DNA of 64,000 nucleotides from Lingula anatina (lineage: Eukaryota > Brachiopoda > Lingulata > Lingulida > Lingulidae): contig NW_019775968.1 in assembly GCF_001039355.2 (NCBI RefSeq), positions 455,973-519,972 of the forward strand, in the 5' to 3' direction. Under the pieces are notes generated by a model that saw nothing but the letters and a program-made list of their open reading frames with translations, was not told where the DNA came from and did no database searches. A program made the translations under genes and the position numbers. This document shows positions 1-8,855 of this stretch, piece by piece. The number at the start of each line of letters is the position of its first letter. Position 1 is the stretch's first letter.

Positions 1-124
1 AATAGACCTATTGGTTTTCCTTGAAATGTGTTATCAGTGTTGCATCCATAGTATGCTGACAAAAGAAAAAAAAACCTGGGGGCAACACTGATAACACATT
101 TCAAGGAAAACCAATAGGTCTATT
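1..124. repeat. Perfect 43-bp inverted repeat with 38-bp loop
   Basis: Bases 1-43 and 82-124 are exact reverse complements of each other. The left arm resembles the lead-in to the related repeat at 43545-43600. The second ~7 kb block (from 7624) lacks the right arm and continues with ordinary repeat sequence. Perfect arms beside otherwise diverged copies suggest either a very recent fold-back or a chimeric read join. Confidence 0.8.
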
Positions 125-1274
125 AAGCAAGAAAATATGCAAAGTTCAGTTCTTGGTGAAAAAGTAGGTCAAAGGTCAATTTCAAGGTCACAGTATATGA
201 CTTCCTATTCAAGTTCAATAGTAACCATGGGCATTTTTTTGCCAATTTTGGATATATAAAGGTTCAGTTCATCATAAAAAGTAGGTCAAAGGTCAATTTC
301 AAGGTCACAGTTGGATTACCAGTATATGACTTCCTATTCAAGTTCAACAGTGACCTTGGGCATATCTCCAGTTTTCGAGATATAAGGGGTAAAAAATTTG
401 CAAAGTTCAGTTCATGGTGAAAATTAGGTCAAAGGTCAATTTCAAGGACACAGTTAGATTGCCTGTATATGACTTCCTATTCAAGTTCAATAGTAACTAT
501 GGGCGTATCTCTGCTAGTTTTGGAGTAATTCACATTTTATTTTCACCACTGAATATTGCGTTGTACTTTTTTATATAGCGCAATGCCTAAACTGTGTCGA
601 AAACAAAAAATTGCCCTTGACAATTTCTACAAAAATAAAAAAAAAAGGTCTCTGGCATTTACGTTACCAGAATTAGAGAGAGTTTTCAGTTTCGGTATCT
701 AATGGCTGCTTCTCCCATGAAAATGCACCGATTGAACCCAATCTTCCAAAGATGGAGACCCTGATTGTAACCCCTCACCATAATATGAGAGCTTAGGTCT
801 GTGTAGTTTCTGAAAATTGGTACAAACAAATATTTTTTTGCAGAAAATTCCCATTTTTAGAAAATTTTGGCCCGTTTGACCTTGAAATAAAGGTCGAAAG
901 TCAAATCTCAGGGCACATTTGGAATCTCCACATATGACTTTCGGTCAGACATCTATAGTAATTTTTCCCATAATTCCTTCAGTTTGGGAGATATTTAGCA
1001 TTGAATTTTCAAAAATTTTGACAAGGGTGCGTTTCAAAGAGCGCCACGCCCAGGCCAATGCACAGACTGAGACAAAAATACCAGGGGGTTCAAGTTGAGA
1101 TTATATGTGACCTAAATCCAAGAGATGGGGACATGGGTCCTTGCGGTCTAGGAGGAGAAGCGGTAATGGTGACTTGTATCCCACGACACCCTGCGGAGCC
1201 AACGGAGCTGGGGGAGCTGTACGAGACGGGTCAGGACTAAAACCATGAGTACCGCCAGCATACGCTGGTGGTAC
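125..1274 (+). repeat. Interspersed repeat with DR1 nuclear-receptor motifs, copy A
   Basis: The left half consists of three imperfect units carrying AGGTCAAAGGTCA (at 166-178, 283-295 and 426-438), each followed by TTTCAAGGTCA or TTTCAAGGACA. The right half is unique sequence ending in a near-palindrome at 1249-1274 (GTACCGCCAGC, 4-nt loop, GCTGGTGGTAC). Related copies lie at 7640-8855 and 43545-44812, and an inverted 3' fragment at 63159-63233. No transposase or reverse transcriptase is visible, so it is a non-autonomous element of unknown class. The short open frame at 1058-1240 lies inside it and is not treated as a gene. Confidence 0.8.
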
Positions 1275-1715
1275 TAATAATCTTGAATCATTAAGAACAC
1301 GCGGCTATTTCTACAATTCTGGACTTCTGTTTTATGGTCTGAAGGAGCTTGATATATTTTTCGTTCAATGGCTAAGAAATGGACCAAAATGCCATCAAAA
1401 TCTTATAAAATCCCAGTTATAAACTGCTCGGATGAGAATGATTTTAAACACAGAAGTTAGTGAAGTTCTCAGTTTCCAGTCAAAAAATGTTGACTTTGAT
1501 TGTTGCGCATTAGCTATCATAGTCTGTGTACCTGATCTGTCTGAGTTCATACTTTTTATTCCATCATTTGACTGAGGGCTTTCTTTTAAACATTTGTGAC
1601 GATGAACAACAGTCCCTTTGTTGTCGACATCGACAAATATATCACGTTATCACACCTACTGCAATGTCGCTGTAATAGGGTCATGAATATTTGAGTACTT
1701 TTTGCCAACGCTTAC

Positions 1716-1723
1716 TATAAAAG
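1716..1723 (+). promoter_or_regulatory. TATA box (TATAAAAG) of a small spliced transcription unit
   Basis: A TATAAAAG motif lies upstream of a short pyrimidine-rich leader. That leader is followed by a clean donor (AAG|gtaaga near 1780), an acceptor after an AT run near 1936, a second donor near 2019, an acceptor near 2209 and AATAAA at 2292. The same motif is at 9297-9304 in the second block. Confidence 0.5.
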
Positions 1724-1739
1724 CGAGCGCACACCACTT

Positions 1740-2315
1740 CTGGGTGCGGTCAGGTTTTTTCTCTTCGAAATGTAATAAGGTAAGACACGTAGAACACTTT
1801 GGATATGTACATATTTAGTTGTTCATTTATTTGATATAAAAGATTTGTAAACCGTCGTCACCTATTAGTTATTTATTAAGTCAGGTGATATTAGTATAAA
1901 GTCATCTTTTTTATATCAATATATATATATTTAGTCGACATGTACGTTATCCTCCTAGACAATTGCTTTCCTGGCCGCCGCGTTACTGTGTACTCAATCT
2001 TTAAGTTGCCAAATGTTGTGTAAGTACTTTAGCTACAGCATATATTTAATTTCATAGTTTTAGTCATATTGTCGATATTTGCGTGTTCATATCTCTCTCT
2101 CTCTCTCCGTTCTTTATATTTGCATTTGTGTGTACACTTAATGTAATATATTTATTTATTTATTATTATTATTATTATTTATCTATTTTACTTATTTTTT
2201 GTTTAGTTTCACCACATCAGAAAACACCTCAGAACTCACCTCAGAATTCACCTTAGAATCTACTATAAATAGCTACAAAATGTGCGTGAACAATAAAGGT
2301 GAAATTAAAAGATTT
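1740..2315 (+). other. Putative small three-exon transcript, non-coding or micropeptide
   Basis: Between the TATA box at 1716 and the AATAAA at 2292-2297, splice-like signals define three short exons: about 1740-1780, 1937-2018 and 2210-2315. Joining exons 2 and 3 opens a frame of about 42 codons, starting at an ATG near 1940 and ending at a TAG in a PQNS-repeat stretch. The counterpart in block 2 (about 9320-9905) keeps the frame with one more PQNS-type unit. Most coding differences between the two copies change the residue (R to C, R to H, I to T), which argues against strong selection on a protein. It may be a non-coding RNA, a young peptide gene or part of a mobile element. No family is recognised. 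Confidence 0.3.
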
Positions 2316-2581
2316 GTTTTTGAGTTATTGACTGGTACGCAGTAACACCCTTAAACATCTTTTCTATAACATGAACAATCTGAAAGACTGGACCAGTGAT
2401 TTTGTAGCTGTTTGACACAACTGTTGAACATCTGCTGAAGTCTGTGTAAATAATTGTTAACTTCCTGTGACAAGTGTTAAAGGCTCAACACTCCCACTAT
2501 GTTCCTGTAACAGGTAAGGAACATCTAACACAATCACCATGTTTCTGTGGCAAGCAATAGCCTCAAAACACACTTCTGTAA

Positions 2582-3158
2582 TGCCCCTATTTCACACAGA
2601 CCACGAATCCCACGAATGGCCATGAATTGACAAATTTCAGGATTCGTGGTTGAATCGTAATCAGTTCGTGAAGTTCTTAACAGATTCGTATATATTCATA
2701 GTCAGTTCTTGCACTTCTTGACCAACAGGAATTAGTGGCAAAAACTTTGATGCCCCTATTTCACACAGACCATGAATCCCACGAATCGCCAGGAATTGAA
2801 AATTTCAGGATTCGTGGTTGAATCATAATCAGATCGTGAAGTTCTTAACAGATTTGTATATAATCGTAGTCAGTTCTTGCAATTCTCGATCAATCGGGAA
2901 TTCATGGCAAAAATTTTGAGCTGTTCAAAATTTTGGCCATGAACTCCCGATTCCAAAAAATCGGAGTGAATTTCTGGACAATATTTGTGCGATTCCAGCC
3001 GAATCCCACAAATATTCGTATCACTATCGCACTAGTATCATAACTGAATTGTAGAGCGTGTCGAATTAGACCAGAAAATTGGCAAAATCTCACGAATCCT
3101 CACGAATCCTGAAATTTGTCAATTCCTTGAGATTCGTGGTCTGTGTGAAATAGGGGCA
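2582..3158. mobile_element. TIR element (MITE) with TAA target duplication, long allele
   Basis: The ends are inverted repeats starting TGCCCCTATTTCACACAG, flanked by TAA on both sides (2579-2581 and 3159-3161). The 577-bp copy contains an internal partial duplication of its left end, with a second TGCCCCTATTTC start at about 2751. No protein is encoded; the frame at 2902-3093 on the minus strand is incidental. The 3-bp TAA duplication suits a PIF/Harbinger-type non-autonomous element. Confidence 0.7.
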
Positions 3159-3537
3159 TAATGAACTGACTTCTATAATCACCGTCTCCATGTAACAGGT
3201 AATGAACACCTAGGAGCACATTATAGGTTCCTGGGAGTAATGCAGTATTGAAGATTTCTATCCTCCCCTCCCTCCAAAAAGAAACCACATACAATTGGAA
3301 ACAATTAGTTTTTAAAATCACATTTAAATGCTCTTTCTAATCTTGAAAATAGTATAGTATTAACTGATTACTAAAAAGAATTATAAATCATTTGAAACAA
3401 ATGCTACTAGTACATAGGACTATAAGACTAAAAACCAAAGTATCCATTTCATTTTTTATAAAATTTTAGTAGAACAATTGACCTTAAAGATACCCATTCT
3501 TTAAAAAATAGCATTTTGTCACCTGTATAATACTCAC

Positions 3538-5545
3538 TTCCTAATTAAGTTGAGGGGGACTGTGAACATGAAACCACCATCTCTGATCACTCCCATGCCA
3601 TTACTCCTGCCATTACTGCTAATACACACCAGTTCTGGCTCCATGTCCTTGTTGGACACCAGCAACCTGCCAAACACCAAGTCACCTATCTGAAAATCAA
3701 TGCCCATTACCTTTATATGATTTCAAACAGAGAAACCCTTCCCCTAACTGTCACAACCTATACAGTTTGCCTACCCCACCTTAACTCAATAAGCAAGCAC
3801 AAAGTGCATGTTCCTTTTAGAAAACATACTGTTAACAAGAAAGTCAAACATTCCTCAATATTTTTTCAAGTTTTGGATAATAATTACTAAACATACCTTA
3901 AAGCTTAATGTAGATATCAATTATTTTAAATTACCTACTTTCACGTCTGGTCGGTTTCTTTTTGTGGCACCTTCAAATGATAGGTATGACAACGATGCTT
4001 GTTCACTTCCTCCAATGTCCACTCTGAATACATCACCTGCTTTCATAGTTACAATACCAATGACATTTTCTCCCTTGGTTGGAATGTACTAAAATAGTAA
4101 CAAGAAAAACAATTAGTAAGGACTGGAAGGGCTGTGTATACACATTCATTTATATTATAAAAACAAATTCACAAAAAATTTAAAAACAGATTACAGGGAA
4201 TCAGGGTAAGACACGTTTCCATACCCAGATTGATCAAGCAGGATCGACACATCTCTGAGGGGTTTCTCACTAAATTGCCTTCAGCTTAAGTGACTTAGAT
4301 GTCTATCATGTGTATCAAGCCCTTAGCACTATTAGAAAAAAACTTGGGACCCTAATAAAAATTGAGAGACGGTGTAGCTGAATTGCACAATACACCGCAA
4401 TACACTTGAAAAAACAAGTTCAGTTGCAAGTAAATATAGGAAAAGGTATAAATAGGGTGATATTAAAGCAAAATATATTACCTAGTACTTAATATCGCTG
4501 ATACAACTTAACAAATCGGCAAGATCTTGTCATCGTCTGGTCTCGCCATGTTGGCGAGTGGCTCCTCTTGGCTGGTAATATGTCTAAGAAGAGCCCCTCG
4601 CCAACAAGGCTGCCGATACGAAGATGTAAAAGTCTTGCCATTTGTTGAGTTATATCAACAGGCCCATAGCCAGGGGGTTCGGGGGTTCAAAAGAACTGCC
4701 CTTTTTGCTAGGAAAAGGTCTGTTCTGAGTAAAATTTGATCTTTTATAGCAAAAGGTCCACATTTTCAGAAAAAGACCCCCCCCCTTTGGAACTGCTGGC
4801 TACGTGCCTGATCAACTATATGTAGTGCCAAGGGCAGGTAGAACCGGCCGGGTAGCTCAGTAGGTAAGAGCACTCGCCCTGTAAGCGAGGGGTCCCGGGT
4901 TCGATTCCTGGTCTGGTCGGTGATTTTTCTGCACTCACCCCAAAACGCTACAATGGTGGCAGCGGTGTTGCGAGATAGGGCTCGCGTCTTTCGGCATTTG
5001 GGGGGGAGGAGTGTAGTGCCAGGGGCAGGTAGAACCGGCTGGGTAGCTCAGTAGGTAAGAGCACTCGCCCTGTAAGCTAGGGGTCCCGGGTTCGATTCCT
5101 GGTCTGGTGGGTGTTTTTTCTGCACTCACCCCAAATCGCTACATATATTAAATTTAATTAAAATTACTTAGTATAGTAATATAATAATTGGCTTTTATAT
5201 CACCCTACATTGTTGGGAATGACCGTTTCTTTTGTGTAATTTGCAACTGCATGGATGTCTGGCATGCCTACTGAAGCAGTTTTGTTTTTCATGTGTATTG
5301 GGCTGTGTTGCGGTGTATTCCGCAATTCAGCTACACCCAGTGGTTTTAACGCTCACCCGCTTTTGACGACTGTCAACCCAATATATATTGGGCTCTTTGT
5401 GTTTTAAGATCCCAGCTTTAGATACTGTAACCTGATCAGAATCTCTTCGAAGCCCTGGTCCTGTCACAAACCTGGTAGAATCTTCTGTATTTATCATAAG
5501 TCTCACTTGGTCACCAGGTAAAACCACGCTCCCGACTTCGGCCAT
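3538..5545 (-). CDS. EXOSC3: Exosome complex component RRP40 (EXOSC3), 5' three coding exons, block 1
   Basis: EXOSC3/Rrp40 is an RNA-binding cap subunit of the 3'-5' RNA exosome in nucleus and cytoplasm. Coding exons on the minus strand: 5357-5545, 3939-4088 and 3538-3689, all with GT-AG borders and consistent phases (0, 0, then 2). I chose the start at MAEVG because it aligns with the family's start. The in-frame ATG 45 bases upstream is less likely. Family signatures seen: GPGLRR near residue 30, [15 protein letters not shown] ending exon 1, VIGIVT and [15 protein letters not shown] in the S1-domain region (exon 2), and [13 protein letters not shown] with NGMGVI (exon 3). The C-terminal KH part (about 70 residues) was not found and probably lies left of the window. 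The gene is head-to-head with LGR exon 1, about 1.1 kb apart. The LTR element at 4821-5143 lies in its first intron. Confidence 0.93.
4508..4650. repeat. Imperfect inverted-repeat element with inner hairpin
   Basis: Outer arms (AACAAATCGGCAAGA.../...TTTGTTGAGTT) surround an inner hairpin. In the second block the inner arms at 11965-11986 and 11999-12020 are perfect over 22 bp with a 12-bp loop. In block 1 they carry several mismatches. It is a short fold-back element within EXOSC3 intron 1. Confidence 0.55.
4659..4810. mobile_element. Short TIR element (CAGGC...GCCTG)
   Basis: Inverted ends CAGGCCCATAGCC and GGCTACGTGCCTG enclose 152 bp containing a pyrimidine/purine-rich middle. ATCAA appears on both flanks and may be the target duplication. 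The second-block copy is at 12078-12232. A related element with CAGGGCCGTAGCC ends is at 24849-25085. The ends resemble hAT-type non-autonomous elements, but the target duplication is not clearly 8 bp. Confidence 0.5.
4846..4918 (+). tRNA. tRNA-Thr(UGU)-like gene inside the left LTR
   Basis: The 73-nt sequence folds as a cloverleaf: acceptor GGCCGGG with TCTGGTC (three G-U pairs), D arm GCTC/GAGC, anticodon stem CTCGC/GCGAG with loop CCTGTAA (anticodon TGT), and T arm CCGGG/CCTGG with loop TTCGATT. The A box (TAGCTCAGTAGG) and B box (GGTTCGATTCC) match consensus. A run of five T follows at 4924-4928 as a Pol III terminator. Position 33 is C instead of the near-universal U, so a role in translation is doubtful. 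It is more likely a captured tRNA promoter. Confidence 0.75.
5037..5109 (+). tRNA. tRNA-Thr(UGU)-like gene inside the right LTR, degenerate
   Basis: This is the right-LTR copy of the tRNA-like module. The A and B boxes are unchanged and six T follow at 5114-5119. The anticodon stem is damaged (CTCGC against GCTAG) and the outermost acceptor pair is lost. It can still carry Pol III promoter signals but is unlikely to be a working tRNA. Confidence 0.6.
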
Positions 5546-6663
5546 GTTGCGGAAATACCGACTACTTTGTAATAGGCTTGTCTTGTGCAAATCGAAACAA
5601 TGCTCAGCAGCGGGAACACCTGGTGACGCGAAAGATAATGAAAGCAGAATTAAAATGAAATATTTATTTATTTCTACCTTATTTAGTACGGGATGAAGTT
5701 AGGGTTGGTAGTGTCAGACTTGAATGATAGGTTTACATATCACCTACCCCCTGGGAAGCTTTTATTGTTACTGTAAAGGTACAGGTAAACACATAATTGT
5801 GTAATATTTGAGGCGCTCTAAACTTTAGGTTAAAACAGCTTCAACACACTTCGTAGCTAGGGCCCTGCGTACACCTTTGCTTTAAAAATCTCCATACAAA
5901 CATATACAAGGGACTCCGAACAAGCTCGAAAATATACCTGAAACACTCTTCAAGACACAAACCGTACCGTATGTGCTACTACATGTAGTACATATTGATC
6001 AGCACGTAAAGCTGCATGTCAAGAATTGCAAATGCATGATTTTCTTTTTCTGCAAAACTGACCAGGATAAATAAGTTTCTGTATATGTTAACCAACTGTT
6101 AACTTACAAATTTTGGTACCAGTACATGTGTAGGCCCAAAGCAGCGTTGAATGGGAGAAGAGGAGATGGGAGTAGGGATTACCATGCAGTAAGCGATCCA
6201 CGAACGGAAAACAATTCCCTGTCGGATTTTTTTCTATAAAATTGTTGACCACCGCCCCTTCCCCGCCCCGGAATATAATTCCATACACACATGCAATCAC
6301 ACACACTTAGGGAGAGAGGGAGACAGACCTTATTCAATGTATCATTCCAAGCGACGCGTGCATGCTTGCAAGTACATGTGTCTGATGGTTAAATAGCTAG
6401 TAAGGAAATCTGAAATCCAATTAGTATTTATTTTATAGAATGAAACTAGTCGCCTGCGACATCAATAATTATGTGAAAACACCACTTTGTGAGACAACAT
6501 ATATAAATAATTTTCAATAATTTGTCATTAACTTTGAGTATAAGTGGAATTTGAAATCGAAACTAACTAGGAATTCCTAAGCTGTTCTTATAACTTTCGC
6601 GCAGTTGCCGAAGTTGCGGATCTCCTTACGGAGCCTCGAGCCGCTACACATGCAGACGAAAAC

Positions 6664-6875
6664 ATGGCGCAAACATTCGAGTTGTGCGTTTTGTTACTCC
6701 TGTATCTTTTAGGGTTTTCTCCAGTACGGTGGAATTTAGTAGCAGCTGAAACCAACCAAAGTTACTGCCCCAGTGCTTGCACGTGTAGTGGATACGCTTT
6801 TACCGTGAGAGCCGACTGTTCAGGACAGAATTTACATGGAATTCCGTCCGACTTGAGTTCATTCACTGTTCAGCT
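6664..6875 (+). CDS. LGR4/5/6-like coding exon 1, block 1 copy
   Basis: The exon encodes a signal peptide (hydrophobic LCVLLLLYLLGF near residue 7) and the cysteine-rich N-terminal LRR cap (CPSACTCSG...). It ends in phase 2 at a GTGAGT donor. Residue 24 is N here and S in the copy at 13751-13962. Only the second copy is contiguous with the rest of the gene. This one ends at the contig-like break at 7623, so it is best read as the alternative allele's exon 1. Confidence 0.88.
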
Positions 6876-7137
6876 GTGAGTATTAGTGTTGTTAGCGTGG
6901 TACACTATGAAAGGGTGCCTAGCCTGTACACAGATACTGGATGTTTCATTGCAGCCGGAAAACGGCCCTGTGAAGGAGACCTCCGACAATATTAACTCTT
7001 CACTGATTTTTAATGTACTAATTAATGTTAATACCAAATTTGATAATCCACTAAATACGACAGGGGTTTTCATTGTGAACGTACATGTATTGTACGTTTA
7101 CTCTATATCTACAGTATACAGGTAGACTGTTGTTTAA

Positions 7138-7362
7138 GACCCCATTTCCATAGATTTTAGATCGATCTATCCCTGTGGGGAGTCTCACTAGATTACTGTC
7201 AGCTTAGCCGGCTTAAGTGTCTGTCCTGCCTACTGAAAGCTGTAAGGGGGTAATTACCTATGGTGCGCGCTCAGCTGACTGCAATTTAGTGTGAACCCCC
7301 AGGGAGTTGGGTCGATCTAAATCTTAATCTCTGGATCGATCTAAATCTCTGGGAATACACCC
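7138..7362. mobile_element. Short TIR element with TAA target duplication
   Basis: The ends GACCCCATTTCC and GGGAATACACCC, with ATCGATCTA-type internal repeats, are flanked by TAA (7135-7137 and 7363-7365). Copies are at 14225-14449 (second block) and about 25835-26020 (right end truncated). A diverged relative is at about 4215-4340 and in its second-block counterpart. No coding capacity. Confidence 0.55.
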
Positions 7363-7639
7363 TAAGACGTTACTGACAATATCATATCACCAGAAAAAAA
7401 TGGAATCGAAATTGAAAAACACACTGAATGTGTAGTTAGACAGATGTGCTAACATTGCATCTTACGTAACTCCGTTCTTCATCAGTCACAAAGTAGAGTT
7501 CGCAGATGAGTTGTTTTTAAATGCCGGTATTACTACAACCAGTATCCACTGCAGCTAGAATGGATTAACCTCTTTTCTAGGCCTTAGAAAGGGGCAGTTA
7601 GCCCTTGGGTTCTGTCAGCCCCNTGTACATAAAAAAAAC

Positions 7640-8855
7640 CTGGGGGCAACACTGGGCAGATCTCTGCTGGTTTTGAAGATATGAGAAGCAAGAAAATATG
7701 CAAAGTTCAGTTCTTGGTGAAAAAGTAGGTCAAAGGTCAATTTCAAGGTCACAGTATATGAATTCCTATTCAAGTTCAATAGTAACCATGGGCATTTTTT
7801 TGCCAATTTTGGAGATATAAAGGTTCAGTTCATCATAAAAATTAGGTCAAAGGTCAATTTCAAGGTCACAGTAAGATTACCAGTGTATGACTTCCTATTC
7901 AAGTTCAACAGTGACCTTGGGCATATCTCCAGTTTTCGAGATATAAGGGGTAGAAAATTTGCAAAGTTCAGTTCATGGTGAAAATTAGGTCAAAGGTCAA
8001 TTTCAAGGACACAGTTAGATTGCCTGTATATGACTTCCTATTCAAGTTCAATAGTAACTATGGGCGTATCTCTGCTAGTTTTGGAGTAATTCACATTTTA
8101 TTTTCACCACTGAATATTGCGTTGTACTTTTTTATATAGCGCAATGCCTAAACTGTGTCGAAAATAAAAAATTGCGCTTGACAATTTCTACAAAATTTTA
8201 AAAAAAATAAGGTCTCTGGCATTTACATTACCAGAATTAGAGAGAGTTTTCAGTTTCGGTATCTAATGGCTGCTTCTCCCATGAAAATGCACCGATTGAA
8301 CCCAATCTTCCAAAGATGAAAGGAGACCCTGATTGTAACCCCTCACCATAATATGAGAGCTTAGGTCTGTGTAGTTTCTGAAAATTGGTACAAACAAATA
8401 TTTTTTTGCAGAAAATTCCCATTTTTTGAAAATTTTGGCCTGTTTGACCTTGAAATAAAGGTCGAAAGTCAAATCTCAGGGCACATTTGGAATCTCCACA
8501 TGACTTTCGGTCATATGACTTTCGGTCAGACATCTGTAGTAATTTTTCCCATAATTCCTTCGGTTTGGGAGATATTTAGCATTGAATTTTCAAAAATTTT
8601 GACAAGGGTGCATTTCAAAGAGCGCCACGCCCAGGCCAATGCACAGACTGAGACAAAAATACCAGGGGGTTCAAGTTGAGATTATATGTGACCTAAATCC
8701 AAGAGATGGGGACATAGGTCCTTGCGGTCTAGGAGGAAAAGCGGTAACGGTGTCTTGTATACCATGACACCCTGCAGAGCCAACGGAGCCGGCGGAGCTG
8801 TACGAGACGGGTCAGGACTAAAACCATGAGTACCGCCAGCATACGCTGGTGGTAC
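7640..8855 (+). repeat. DR1-motif interspersed repeat, copy A' (second block)
   Basis: This is the counterpart of 125-1274 in the second ~7 kb block, with small indels. It keeps the three AGGTCAAAGGTCA sites and the terminal GTACC...GGTAC palindrome ending at 8855. The minus-strand frame at 8237-8533 lies inside the repeat. Confidence 0.8.

Larger units (their letters stand above)
4821..5143 (+). mobile_element. Miniature LTR retrotransposon (TRIM-like) with a tRNA-like gene in each LTR
   Basis: Two direct repeats of exactly 132 bp (4821-4952 and 5012-5143; six differences) begin TGTAGTG and end CGCTACA, the TG...CA form of LTRs. The 59-bp centre starts ATGGTGGCAGCGGTG, whose complement ends ...CCACCA like a tRNA 3' end, a plausible primer-binding site. 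The centre finishes GGGGGGGAGGAG directly before the second LTR, a plausible polypurine tract. TATA flanks both sides (4817-4820 and 5144-5147). The second block has the empty site with a single TATA at 12239-12242. No protein is encoded, so mobility would depend on another element's proteins. Each LTR contains a complete tRNA-like module. Confidence 0.85.

Noticed and set aside
4935-5129. 64-codon minus-strand open frame
   Set aside because: It is the antisense reading of the tRNA-like modules and LTRs. This type of frame is common over tRNA-derived sequence and is not a gene.
6870-7125. Overlapping frames on both strands just after LGR exon 1
   Set aside because: They begin inside or after the exon and run into intron sequence. 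The splice donor at 6876 and the downstream LRR exons explain the region.
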